NCBI RefSeq assembly: GCF_012584515.1
Contig: NZ_CP051461.1
Coordinates: 3,095,501-3,159,500, forward strand
Direction: 5' to 3'
DNA length: 64,000 nt
Source of the DNA: Polaromonas vacuolata
GTDB taxonomy: Bacteria; Pseudomonadota; Gammaproteobacteria; Burkholderiales; Burkholderiaceae_C
Shown here: piece after piece, positions 25,529-33,250 of the stretch
Layout: each line of letters opens with the position of its first letter
Position numbering within the stretch: position 1 is the first letter of the stretch
The notes under the pieces: generated by a model
What the model saw: the letters and a program-made list of their open reading frames with translations, nothing else
Databases searched by the model: none
What the model was told of the DNA's origin: nothing
Position numbers and translations under genes: made by a program

Positions 25529-26287
25529 TTATTCCTTAGAGACTTTGCGGGGCTTGGTGGAGGGAGTCGAACTTGAAAATAGAGTGACGTTGGGTCGGGT
25601 GGTGTCGGTGTCGGCTATGCCAAAGCGTTCAAGAATGTGCTTAAAGCCAGTGTGGGCGCGTTGGGTAGATTCTGGGGATTGCAGAAAACGTGCTTCGTAA
25701 TGCAGGGCCAAAATCAAGCCGTGAATTTCAAATGCCATTTGTTGCTCATCGGCCTCGGGCTGCAAGTGACCGGCTTGTTTGGCCTGCACCACAGCGCGGT
25801 GCATGGCCGCTAACCAGATCTTGACTGAGTCAGCCAAGGCGTCGCGTACCGGGCCGGGAATGTCGTCGAACTCGACGGCGCCGCTGATGTAAAGGCAACC
25901 CGAATCAATCTCGACCGAGGTACGGCTCATCCAGTTTTCAAACAAGGCGCGTAAGCGCGGCAGACCGCGCTCTTGGGTCATGGCGGCGGCAAAAACCTCT
26001 TGCTCAAAGCGAGCATGGTATTCACGAATGACGGAAATTTGCAGCTCCTCGCGGGAGCCAAAATGCGAAAAAACGCCAGATTTACTCATGCGCATGACCT
26101 CGGCCAACACACCTATGCTCAGGCCTTGCAAACCAAGTTGCGTGGCCAGCCCAAGCGCTGCGTCAATAATGGCGGCCTTGGTTTGCTGGCCTTTGTGGCC
26201 TGGCAATGCAACCTGCTCAGCCGCACGGCTGTTACTGCGCTGCGCGCTGCGCGCGGGTTTACTGGGTAATGGGGGGAAGGCGGACAT
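25529..26287 (-). CDS. TetR-family transcriptional regulator
   Basis: A 252-residue repressor. After a polar N-terminal tail, residues about 35-80 form the TetR DNA-binding domain (K-A-A-I-I-D-A-A-L-G-L-A, then M-S-K-S-G-V-F-S-H-F-G-S-R-E-E-L). The rest is a helical ligand-binding domain. It heads the beta-oxidation operon directly, and a perfect palindrome lies about 40 bases before its start. It is therefore likely a self-controlling repressor released by an acyl-CoA, in the manner of PsrA/FadR-type TetR proteins. The C-terminal 25 residues are low-complexity Ser/Thr/Pro/Lys. Confidence 0.9.
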   Translation of the reverse strand: MSAFPPLPSKPARSAQRSNSRAAEQVALPGHKGQQTKAAIIDAALGLATQLGLQGLSIGVLAEVMRMSKSGVFSHFGSREELQISVIREYHARFEQEVFAAAMTQERGLPRLRALFENWMSRTSVEIDSGCLYISGAVEFDDIPGPVRDALADSVKIWLAAMHRAVVQAKQAGHLQPEADEQQMAFEIHGLILALHYEARFLQSPESTQRAHTGFKHILERFGIADTDTTRPNVTLFSSSTPSTKPRKVSKE

Positions 26288-26325
26288 ACGGAAAAACCAA
26301 ACGAATCAAGTTAATCAATTAAAAA

Positions 26326-26339
26326 AGAACGATCGTTCT
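26326..26339. promoter_or_regulatory. Perfect 14-bp palindrome AGAACGATCGTTCT, likely TetR operator
   Basis: It lies 39-52 bases upstream of the tetR start and is fully symmetric. Sites of the form GAACGATCGTTC are typical of TetR repressors of fatty acid degradation. Position and symmetry make it the probable autoregulatory site for the whole operon. Confidence 0.75.
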
Positions 26340-26592
26340 ATTTTGCATTAAATCGACGCAGAACAAAAGCCCCAACAAAATAAAACATTACACGATGTCT
26401 GTCTGCGTGTGTCATTTAGTCACAAATGCGTGCCTACCCAGTCTGGGTTAACCCTCGGAAGTATTTAGTTTTAAAGCCGTTATGTTGCGTCGCTGTGACG
26501 CAGTTAGCGGCCTACGCAGCAGTGGCGTAGTCAGAATTTTTTTGTGCGCTGCCAGCACTTTCGTCAAGCGCTAAGACCTCACCGACAAGCCC
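26340..26592. other. Gap between hybrid kinase gene and tetR operon
   Basis: Together with the operator, this makes about 305 bases without a gene. It holds the upstream promoter area of the tetR operon. GC-rich imperfect repeats (around 26490-26530) follow the 3' side of the kinase gene and may end its transcript, but no clear hairpin with a T-run was found. Confidence 0.4.
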
Positions 26593-28986
26593 TCAGACTG
26601 GCTTGTGCGCGGCTATCAAGTCAGCTAATTCCAAAGGATCAAAGGGCTTAGTTAAGTGCAGATCAAAACCAGCAGCCAACGCTTTTTGCCGGTCTCCTTC
26701 TTGGCCCCAGCCTGTCGCCGCAACCAATAGCGGGCGCAAACCCCAGGGCTGAGCACGAATGTGTTGCGCTAATTCATAGCCGTTTAGGCCTGGCATACCA
26801 ATGTCTAGCACCAGCACATCGGGCTTGACTTGGGCAGCCAACTCGGCAGCGCTCAGACCGTCGTTAGCGGTGTGGACAACATGACCATCCATGCGCAGCA
26901 ACTCTGCCAACACGTCAACCGCATCGTGGTTGTCGTCGGCCAAGAGTATTGTCTTAATAGCTGACACGGCAGAAATTAGCGGCGCGGCGGCGGCGGCGGA
27001 TTTATCGCCCAACGTCAAATTGGTTTCCAAGTTAGACACCAAATCATTGGCCAACTTTGGAATACGCACCACAAAACGGCTGCCATGACCTGGCCCAACA
27101 CTGGCCGCAGAGACGGCGCCACCGTGCAACTCGACCAAGCCCTTAGCCAGCGCCAAGCCAATGCCTAAGCCGCCCTCAGAGCGATCAAGCGCTGACTGCT
27201 CTTGCGAAAACATATTAAAAATAGTCTTGATCGCATCGGTACTCAAGCCAATGCCGCTGTCTGTGACGCTAAAAACAAAAGAGTCGGCATCGGTTTGAAC
27301 ATCGAGCACAATCTGGCCGCCAACGTCGGTGTATTTGGTGGCGTTGTTCAAAAGGTTGGCCAAAACTTGCGTCAGACGCACCGGGTCGGCCATCAGTTCA
27401 GCCTCTGGCTCGGCAATGTTGGCACTAAGAACATGCTGCTTGCTCAGAGCCAGTGGCCTAGCGGTCTCCATGGCGGTCTCGACGATGGCGGCAAGTCGCA
27501 CACGTTCGAGTTTGAGAGTCATGCGGCCGCGGGTGATGCGCGAGACGTCAATCAGGTCATCGACCAGCCGCGCCATATGCCCGACCTGCCGACTGACCAC
27601 TTCTAGCGCCAGCTTGCGTGAGGCCACGCTGCTAGCTTGAGTTGCCAGCAGCAATACCGCACTGCGAATAGGCGCGAGTGGGTTGCGCAACTCATGCGCC
27701 AAAGTAGCCAGAAATTCGTCTTTTTGTTTATCCGCATCGCGTAGCGCTTGGGCGATTTGGCGTGATCCCTCAATGTCACTAGAAGTGCCAAACCAGTTCA
27801 GCACACAACCATTTGCATCGAGCTGCGGCACAGCGCGGGCCAAAAACCAGCGGTAGCTGCCGTCATGGCGGCGCAGGCGGTATTCGGACTGCCAAGCTTT
27901 GGCATCGAGCTTTCCGGCCTCCCAAGCAGCACGCATTGACGCTCTGTCTTCGGGGTGTGCGAACTCAAGCCAGCCATTTCCCAGTGCCGCCTCAACCTGC
28001 TGGCCGGTATGAGCCGACCACTGATAATTGCAGCGCAGCAGCAAACCGTCAGCACCCGCGACCCAAGCAATCGCTGGAATACTGTCAGAAAAAGCCAGTA
28101 AAGCTTGTTGCGCGCGGTGTTGTTCGGTGACCTCGTGGCCTTGCACGAAGATGCCATTGACCAGTCCGTCGGCACCTAGCAGCGGCTGAAAAACAAAGTC
28201 TAAGTAGACCTCGACCTGCGGGCTATCGGGCTTGCGACTAATCATGGTGCGCATAGATCGGCCCACAAAGGGTTGACCATCCGCCAGAACATCATCGAGC
28301 AATTTAAAAAAGCCTTGCCCCACCATCTCAGGTAAGGCTTGAGCGCTTGGCTTACCGATTAAATCGCGAAAACCCATGAGCTGTATGAAGGCTTGATTAG
28401 CAGTTTCAAACACATGCTCAGGACCGCGCAAAACGGCGACAAAACCGGGTGACTGGCTAAACAGCGTTTGCAGGCGCTGGCGTTCAGCTTCTGAGTGACG
28501 CTCTGCCAACACCATTGCTGTGGTCTCGGTGCAGACACAATAAACGCCGGCAACAGCGCCGCTCTCGGTGCGTGCAGGCGAGTATGAAAAAGTAAACCAA
28601 GTGTCTTCTTCATGGCTGCTACGCTGCATGCGCAGCTGCATATTTTTAACAAAGAAAGACTCACCAGCAAGTGCGCGCTGCAACAAGGGATAAAGACCGT
28701 CTATTAACTCATGCCAGACGTCCGCAAAAGGCTGGCCTAGGCCTGCCGGATGCTTGGAGCCCATGATTTCAGAGTAGGCATCGTTGTACAGCATGGACTG
28801 CGCAGGACCCCAAGTTAAAAACATGGGGAAGGCAGAACCAAGCATGAGGTTAATCACAGAGCGCAAGGACTGCGGCCAGTCAGCGGGCTGGCCTAAAGGC
28901 GACATCGACCAATCCTTCTCTTTGATCTGGCGAGCCATGCGAGAGTCGCCAGTAAGAAAGGAAAGATTGGGGGTGGCGCTCATCAA
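26593..28986 (-). CDS. PAS-domain hybrid histidine kinase with C-terminal receiver
   Basis: A 797-residue signalling protein without transmembrane segments, so probably cytoplasmic. Three PAS-like modules are visible (about 35-160, 170-290 and 295-410). Then comes a dimerisation domain with the phospho-accepting H431 in L-A-H-E-L-R-N-P-L. An ATPase domain follows, with L-A-N-L-L-N-N-A-T-K-Y and V-T-D-S-G-I-G-L. The receiver from about 680 has phospho-Asp D728 in L-V-L-D-I-G-M-P-G and Lys780. No DNA-binding output is present, so it must signal through another protein. It lies downstream of the FAH gene on the same strand but separated by a palindrome, so is perhaps transcribed on its own. The stimulus is unknown. 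Confidence 0.9.
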   Translation of the reverse strand: MMSATPNLSFLTGDSRMARQIKEKDWSMSPLGQPADWPQSLRSVINLMLGSAFPMFLTWGPAQSMLYNDAYSEIMGSKHPAGLGQPFADVWHELIDGLYPLLQRALAGESFFVKNMQLRMQRSSHEEDTWFTFSYSPARTESGAVAGVYCVCTETTAMVLAERHSEAERQRLQTLFSQSPGFVAVLRGPEHVFETANQAFIQLMGFRDLIGKPSAQALPEMVGQGFFKLLDDVLADGQPFVGRSMRTMISRKPDSPQVEVYLDFVFQPLLGADGLVNGIFVQGHEVTEQHRAQQALLAFSDSIPAIAWVAGADGLLLRCNYQWSAHTGQQVEAALGNGWLEFAHPEDRASMRAAWEAGKLDAKAWQSEYRLRRHDGSYRWFLARAVPQLDANGCVLNWFGTSSDIEGSRQIAQALRDADKQKDEFLATLAHELRNPLAPIRSAVLLLATQASSVASRKLALEVVSRQVGHMARLVDDLIDVSRITRGRMTLKLERVRLAAIVETAMETARPLALSKQHVLSANIAEPEAELMADPVRLTQVLANLLNNATKYTDVGGQIVLDVQTDADSFVFSVTDSGIGLSTDAIKTIFNMFSQEQSALDRSEGGLGIGLALAKGLVELHGGAVSAASVGPGHGSRFVVRIPKLANDLVSNLETNLTLGDKSAAAAAPLISAVSAIKTILLADDNHDAVDVLAELLRMDGHVVHTANDGLSAAELAAQVKPDVLVLDIGMPGLNGYELAQHIRAQPWGLRPLLVAATGWGQEGDRQKALAAGFDLHLTKPFDPLELADLIAAHKPV

Positions 28987-29049
28987 TCGAGTGTAGCGCC
29001 ACCTTAATAGATGGCGCGAGGAAAGCCGACTAAAAATTAAACGAAAGAA

Positions 29050-29069
29050 TTAATAAGTAAACTTATTAA
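29050..29069. promoter_or_regulatory. AT-rich inverted repeat with 9-bp perfect arms
   Basis: Arms TTAATAAGT and ACTTATTAA are separated by AA, 64 bases before the hybrid kinase start and 17 bases past the FAH gene stop. There is no GC core and no T-run, so it looks more like a protein-binding site for the kinase promoter than a terminator. Confidence 0.4.
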
Positions 29070-29085
29070 CTAGAGTCAAAAAAAT

Positions 29086-29934
29086 TTATAGTTTGAACGG
29101 CACCACCAGCTGACGCTGCTCGCCCAAGCCTTCAATACCCAGCGTGACAACGTCGCCTTTTTTAAGATAACTAGGCGGTTTCATACCCATGCCTACGCCG
29201 GGAGGCGTGCCAGTGGTGATCACATCACCTGGCATCAAAGTCATGAACTGGCTCACGTAACTGATGATTTTGGCGACGCTAAAAATCATAGTTTTGGTGT
29301 TACCCGTTTGCATACGCTGGCCATTGACGTCCAGCCACATATCTAACTTTTGCGGGTTCTCGATTTCATCACGGGTCACCAGCCAAGGACCGATGGGGCC
29401 AAAGGTATCGCAACCCTTGCCCTTGTCCCATGTGCCGCCGCGCTCGATCTGAAACTCGCGTTCACTCAAGTCGTTGATGGTGCAGTAACCGGCCACATAG
29501 TTGAGCGCATCTTTTTGCGAGACGTGACGCGCGACCGCGCCAATAACGACGCCGAGCTCGACTTCCCAATCGGTTTTAACCGAACCCTTAGGGATCATCA
29601 CATCATCATTCGGGCCTTGCATTGAGCTATTGGCTTTCATGAAAACAATCGGCTCTTTGGGAATTGGCATGCCAGCCTCAGCGGCGTGGTCCGCATAATT
29701 CAAACCAATGGCGATGAACTTGGGCGTACCGGGAATTGGGCAACCTAAACGCGGCTTGCCTTTAACCAAGGGCAACTTATCGGTTTTGATTTTGCGCAGC
29801 TTAGTCAGTGCGGCATCGCAGAGTTGATAAGGGATGAAGTCTTCGATGACATCGCTGAGATCACGCAGCTTGCCATCCGCATCAATAAGGCCGGGTTTTT
29901 CTTTGCCGGGTTTGCCATAGCGAACCAATTTCAT
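29086..29934 (-). CDS. Fumarylacetoacetate hydrolase-family protein, probable 2,4-diketo-3-deoxy-sugar-acid hydrolase
   Basis: A 282-residue FAH-fold enzyme. The start at 29934 is supported by AGGAAA 6 bases upstream; a longer frame adds 16 residues without support. F-I-A-I-G-L-N-Y-A-D-H-A and P-I-V-F-M-K are the substrate-side motifs. The E-V-E-L-G-V-V-I-G stretch and D-L-S-E-R-E-F-Q supply acidic metal ligands, and G-D-V-I-T-T-G-T-P-P-G-V-G is the closing loop. Close relatives cleave 2,4-diketo-3-deoxy-L-fuconate or L-rhamnonate to pyruvate and lactate. It follows an SDR of the matching type by 59 bases, which supports that role. Ureidoglycolate lyase is a frequent misannotation of this group. 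Confidence 0.8.
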   Translation of the reverse strand: MKLVRYGKPGKEKPGLIDADGKLRDLSDVIEDFIPYQLCDAALTKLRKIKTDKLPLVKGKPRLGCPIPGTPKFIAIGLNYADHAAEAGMPIPKEPIVFMKANSSMQGPNDDVMIPKGSVKTDWEVELGVVIGAVARHVSQKDALNYVAGYCTINDLSEREFQIERGGTWDKGKGCDTFGPIGPWLVTRDEIENPQKLDMWLDVNGQRMQTGNTKTMIFSVAKIISYVSQFMTLMPGDVITTGTPPGVGMGMKPPSYLKKGDVVTLGIEGLGEQRQLVVPFKL

Positions 29935-29993
29935 GAGATTTCCTTTTTTACTATCAGGTAAGAGATGACTGAGATTGACCAATCATCATACGT

Positions 29994-30728
29994 TTAAATG
30001 CTAATGCCGCCGTCTATGTTATAGGCTTGACCGGTTACGAAAGCCGACTCGTCGCTAGCGAGAAACACCACCAAGGGCGCGATCTCGTGGGCTTGCGCCA
30101 AGCGTCCTAGCGGCTGGCGCGCGATAAAAATTTTACGTGCTTCTACCGGGTCAGCAAAAGCGTCAATGCGCTGCTGCAGTGAAGGCGTATCCACCGTGCC
30201 TGGGCACACCGCGTTGCAGCGCACGCCTTGGCTGGCGTAATCGGCAGCAACGCTTTTACTCAGACCAATCACGGCTGCCTTGGTTGTGCCGTAGACAAAG
30301 CGATTCGGCAGTCCCTTGATGCTGCTGCACACGCTGGCCATGTTGATAATACTGCCGCTTTTTTGTGCCAGCATGCCTGGCAACACCGCTTGCAACATCC
30401 AAAACTGGGCCCGCACATTAAGCGCAAAAGCAAAATCCAATTCGTCGTCAACGGCTTCAAGCGCGGTGCCGCCGTGTACGACACCGGCGCAGTTAAACAA
30501 GACGTCAATCACTGGCAAGCCGGCGACTAAGCTTTGTATAGCAGCCTTGTCCAGCACGTCTAATTTAAGCGCCGTGATGTTGGCCACACCGGCATAAGTC
30601 TTGAGCAACTCTGCATTGATATCAGTAGCCCAAACCTGCGCGCCTTCTGCCGCCATGGCCAGCGCGCTGGCGCGGCCTATACCTTGACCGGCGGCGGTCA
30701 CGAGTACGCATTTGCCTTGGAGTCTCAT
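29994..30728 (-). CDS. SDR dehydrogenase, probable 2-keto-3-deoxy-L-fuconate 4-dehydrogenase type
   Basis: A 244-residue short-chain dehydrogenase. T-A-A-G-Q-G-I-G is at 11-18, an acidic D-I-N after strand 2 suggests NAD, N-C-A-G replaces N-N-A-G, and the catalytic Y-G-T-T-K is present. S-S-I-K-G-L-P-N-R-F-V-Y-G-T-T-K-A and C-P-G-T-V-D-T-P-S-L-Q are strikingly like the BDH2/DHRS6 group. That group includes the bacterial 2-keto-3-deoxy-L-fuconate dehydrogenase. The product of that step is the substrate of the FAH hydrolase encoded next. It diverges from the GntR gene across a FadR-type operator. 3-Hydroxybutyrate dehydrogenase is the main alternative. Confidence 0.8.
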   Translation of the reverse strand: MRLQGKCVLVTAAGQGIGRASALAMAAEGAQVWATDINAELLKTYAGVANITALKLDVLDKAAIQSLVAGLPVIDVLFNCAGVVHGGTALEAVDDELDFAFALNVRAQFWMLQAVLPGMLAQKSGSIINMASVCSSIKGLPNRFVYGTTKAAVIGLSKSVAADYASQGVRCNAVCPGTVDTPSLQQRIDAFADPVEARKIFIARQPLGRLAQAHEIAPLVVFLASDESAFVTGQAYNIDGGISI

Positions 30729-30867
30729 AGCAGTCCCATCTTGATAAAAAAATTAGCAAAACAAATTAGCGAGCGTGTTGGGCGTAAAAAAATCTCGCCA
30801 AGCGAAGTCGGAAAGTATTTACAGGGTTTAGCCCGATGCCTTGTGCTTAGCTTTCATGGGATTATTA

Positions 30868-30882
30868 ATTGGCCTGACCAAT
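30868..30882. promoter_or_regulatory. FadR/GntR-type operator ATTGGCCTGACCAAT
   Basis: A 15-bp inverted repeat (ATTGG and CCAAT around CCTGA, extended to AATTGG/CCAATT) in the 221-base gap between the divergent SDR and GntR genes, 68 bases before the GntR start. It closely follows the TTGGT-N3-ACCAA sites of PdhR/LldR-type regulators. It is therefore the likely binding site of the adjacent GntR protein for both arms. Confidence 0.75.
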
Positions 30883-30949
30883 TGTCACATTCTGGCTTAC
30901 CCTTAATCGTCATCAAAGCCACTCGCGCTAACCGATAACTTCAGCTTAC

Positions 30950-31678
30950 ATGCCTATCAACACCGTTACGCCGCAGCGCCTTTACCGCCAAATTGCAGAC
31001 CAACTTCGCCGCTTAATCAGCGCCGGCGAGTGGGCGTTAGGCGAGCGTTTGCCGGCCGAGCGCGACTTGGCGCGCCAGCTTGGTGTGAGTCGGCCATCGG
31101 TGCGCGAAGCGCTGATTGCTTTAGAGGTTGAAGCTTGGGTTGAAGTGCGTGTCGGCTCTGGCGTTTATGTATTAGCGCGTTCCGCCAAAACCATTGAGTT
31201 GAAAATCGCCGCTGAGGAATGGGGCCCGTTAGAGCTCATACGCGCACGCCGCATGCTTGAAGGCGAGACCGCCGCGATGGCCGCAACTTGCGCCAGCCCC
31301 AAACAACTCGCCGCCATGCGCAAGGCCATCAAAAGCATGCAGGCCGATAGCCAGCGCGGCTTAGCGCCATTAGACGGTGACAGGGCTTTTCACAGCGCCA
31401 TCACTTCTGCCTGCGGCAATGCAGTGCTGCAAGACACGATTGAACGCTTTTGGGATTCACGCCATAGCCCACTGTTTGAACGACTCGGTCAGCATTTTGA
31501 AACCCAAGACGCCTGGCAATCAGCGATTGAGGAACACCAAGCAATTTTGGACGCGATTGCGCGCCAAGACGCCAGCGCTGCAAGGCTGGCCATGCAAGCT
31601 CACATGGACAAATCACACGCCCGCTTTAGTGCCAGTTGGCGCGGTTCAAAAGCGCGCAGCAAACGCGGCAATATTTAA
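30950..31678 (+). CDS. GntR-family (FadR subfamily) transcriptional regulator
   Basis: A 242-residue regulator. The winged helix is at about 10-75 (L-Y-R-Q-I-A-D-Q-L, G-E-R-L-P-A-E-R-D-L-A-R-Q-L-G-V-S-R-P-S-V-R-E-A-L, V-R-V-G-S-G-V-Y-V). A C-terminal FCD helical domain contains the acidic and histidine residues that bind metal and ligand (R-A-R-R-M-L-E-G-E near 90, D-R-A-F-H, H-Q-A-I). It lies between divergent metabolic genes with a fitting operator, and is followed after 25 bases by the UxaA-type gene. It most likely represses the sugar-acid cluster until an intermediate binds. Confidence 0.92.
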   Translation: MPINTVTPQRLYRQIADQLRRLISAGEWALGERLPAERDLARQLGVSRPSVREALIALEVEAWVEVRVGSGVYVLARSAKTIELKIAAEEWGPLELIRARRMLEGETAAMAATCASPKQLAAMRKAIKSMQADSQRGLAPLDGDRAFHSAITSACGNAVLQDTIERFWDSRHSPLFERLGQHFETQDAWQSAIEEHQAILDAIARQDASAARLAMQAHMDKSHARFSASWRGSKARSKRGNI

Positions 31679-31703
31679 GTTAATTTCAACTCAAGGAAAT
31701 TCA

Positions 31704-33230
31704 ATGACTAGTTTCATACGTTTGCATGCCGACGACGATGTGGTGATTGCAAGAGCTCAATTACTCAGCGGCGCAAAAGTTGAAAACACAACCGTCAAGG
31801 GTTTGATTCCAGCGGGCCACAAAGTCGCTACGCGAGCGCTCAAAGCTGGCGACGCAGTGCGGCGCTACAACCAAATCATAGGTTTTGCCAGCCGCGCCAT
31901 TACGCCGGGTGAGCATGTGCACACGCAAAATTTAGACATGGGCCCGGACAAAGGTGACTTCGCCAGAGACTATGCAATTGGCGCAGATGTCAAACCCGCA
32001 GCCAAGCGCCAACACGCCAGTTTTATGGGCATTAAACGCGAGGACGGCCGGGTTGCCACGCGCAACTACATTGGTATTTTGTCCAGTGTGAATTGCTCAG
32101 CCACTGCTGTGCACGCGATTGCAGAGCACTTTTCAAAACGCAGCAATCCGGCTGCGCTGAAAGACTTCCCCAACGTCGACGGCGTGATTGCGCTAACCCA
32201 CGGCACGGGCTGCGGCATGGACTCGGAAGGCTTGGGTTTGCAACTATTGCAACGCACACTGACTGGCTACGCCACGCATGTGAATTTTGCCGCGGTGTTG
32301 GTAGTTGGCTTAGGTTGCGAGTCCAATCAGATCAGCGCTTGGCTGGCGCGCGGCAGTTTGCGTGAAGGAGAAACGCTGCGCGTTTTCAATATTCAAGACA
32401 GCGGCGGCACTGCCAAGGCTGTGGCCAAGGGCATAGCGATGGTCGAGCAAATGTTGGTGCCAGCCAACGCCGTTAAGCGCCAAGCTTGCGACGCTTCCCA
32501 CATCACCGTGGGCTTGCAATGCGGCGGCTCGGACGGCTACTCAGGCATTAGCGCCAACCCGGCATTAGGTGCGGCGGTGGACTTGTTAGTAGCCCATGGC
32601 GGCACGGCGATTTTAAGCGAGACGCCAGAAATTTATGGTGCTGAACACTTGCTCACGCGGCGCGCAGTGAAACCTGAAATTGCAGAAAAATTAATTGCCC
32701 GCATCAAATGGTGGGAACACTACACCGCGATTAACGGCGGCGAAATGAACAACAACCCATCCCCCGGAAACAAGGCCGGCGGGCTGACCACAATTTTAGA
32801 AAAGTCATTAGGTGCAGTCGCTAAAGGCGGCACCAGCAACTTAGAAGCGGTGTATGAATATGCAGAAAATGTCGCCGCCCACGGTTTTGTTTATATGGAC
32901 ACACCGGGCTACGACCCAGTCAGCGCAACCGGCCAAGTCGCCGGCGGTGCGAACTTAATTTGCTTTACGACAGGACGCGGCTCTGCCTACGGCTGCGCAC
33001 CGTCGCCTAGCATTAAGTTGGCGACTAACTCAGCGCTATGGCAGCGCCAAGAAGATGACATGGACATCAACTGCGGCGAAATCATTGACGGCGGCGTAAC
33101 CGTGCAGCAAATGGGTCAACGCATTTTTGAACAAATACTGGCCACCGCATCGGGCTCAGCCAGCAAGAGCGAACAACACGGCTACGGCCAAAACGAATTC
33201 GTGCCTTGGCAAGTCGGCGCAGTGATGTAA
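31704..33230 (+). CDS. UxaA-family (altronate/galactarate dehydratase-type) sugar acid dehydratase
   Basis: A 508-residue dehydratase. The ATG at 31704 has AAGGAAA 8 bases upstream; a longer frame overlapping the regulator gene is rejected. Residues 1-90 form the SAF-like small domain found at the front of UxaA. The large domain carries conserved G-I-L-S-S-V-N-C-S-A, H-G-T-G-C-G-M-D, C-E-S-N-Q, N-N-N-P-S-P-G-N-K-A-G-G-L and F-T-T-G-R-G-S-A-Y-G-C. Known relatives dehydrate D-altronate or galactarate. Split UxaA genes in the Campylobacter fucose locus are implicated in L-fuconate use. With the SDR and FAH genes next door, this one could make 2-keto-3-deoxy-L-fuconate; the substrate is inferred from context only. 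Confidence 0.85.
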   Translation: MTSFIRLHADDDVVIARAQLLSGAKVENTTVKGLIPAGHKVATRALKAGDAVRRYNQIIGFASRAITPGEHVHTQNLDMGPDKGDFARDYAIGADVKPAAKRQHASFMGIKREDGRVATRNYIGILSSVNCSATAVHAIAEHFSKRSNPAALKDFPNVDGVIALTHGTGCGMDSEGLGLQLLQRTLTGYATHVNFAAVLVVGLGCESNQISAWLARGSLREGETLRVFNIQDSGGTAKAVAKGIAMVEQMLVPANAVKRQACDASHITVGLQCGGSDGYSGISANPALGAAVDLLVAHGGTAILSETPEIYGAEHLLTRRAVKPEIAEKLIARIKWWEHYTAINGGEMNNNPSPGNKAGGLTTILEKSLGAVAKGGTSNLEAVYEYAENVAAHGFVYMDTPGYDPVSATGQVAGGANLICFTTGRGSAYGCAPSPSIKLATNSALWQRQEDDMDINCGEIIDGGVTVQQMGQRIFEQILATASGSASKSEQHGYGQNEFVPWQVGAVM

Positions 33231-33250
33231 ATTTAAGAAAGAAAAAATCG

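Noticed and set aside
31377-31703. Long upstream extension of the UxaA-type gene
   Set aside because: It lies inside the GntR gene in another frame, and the ATG at 31704 has a good ribosome site and the normal domain start.
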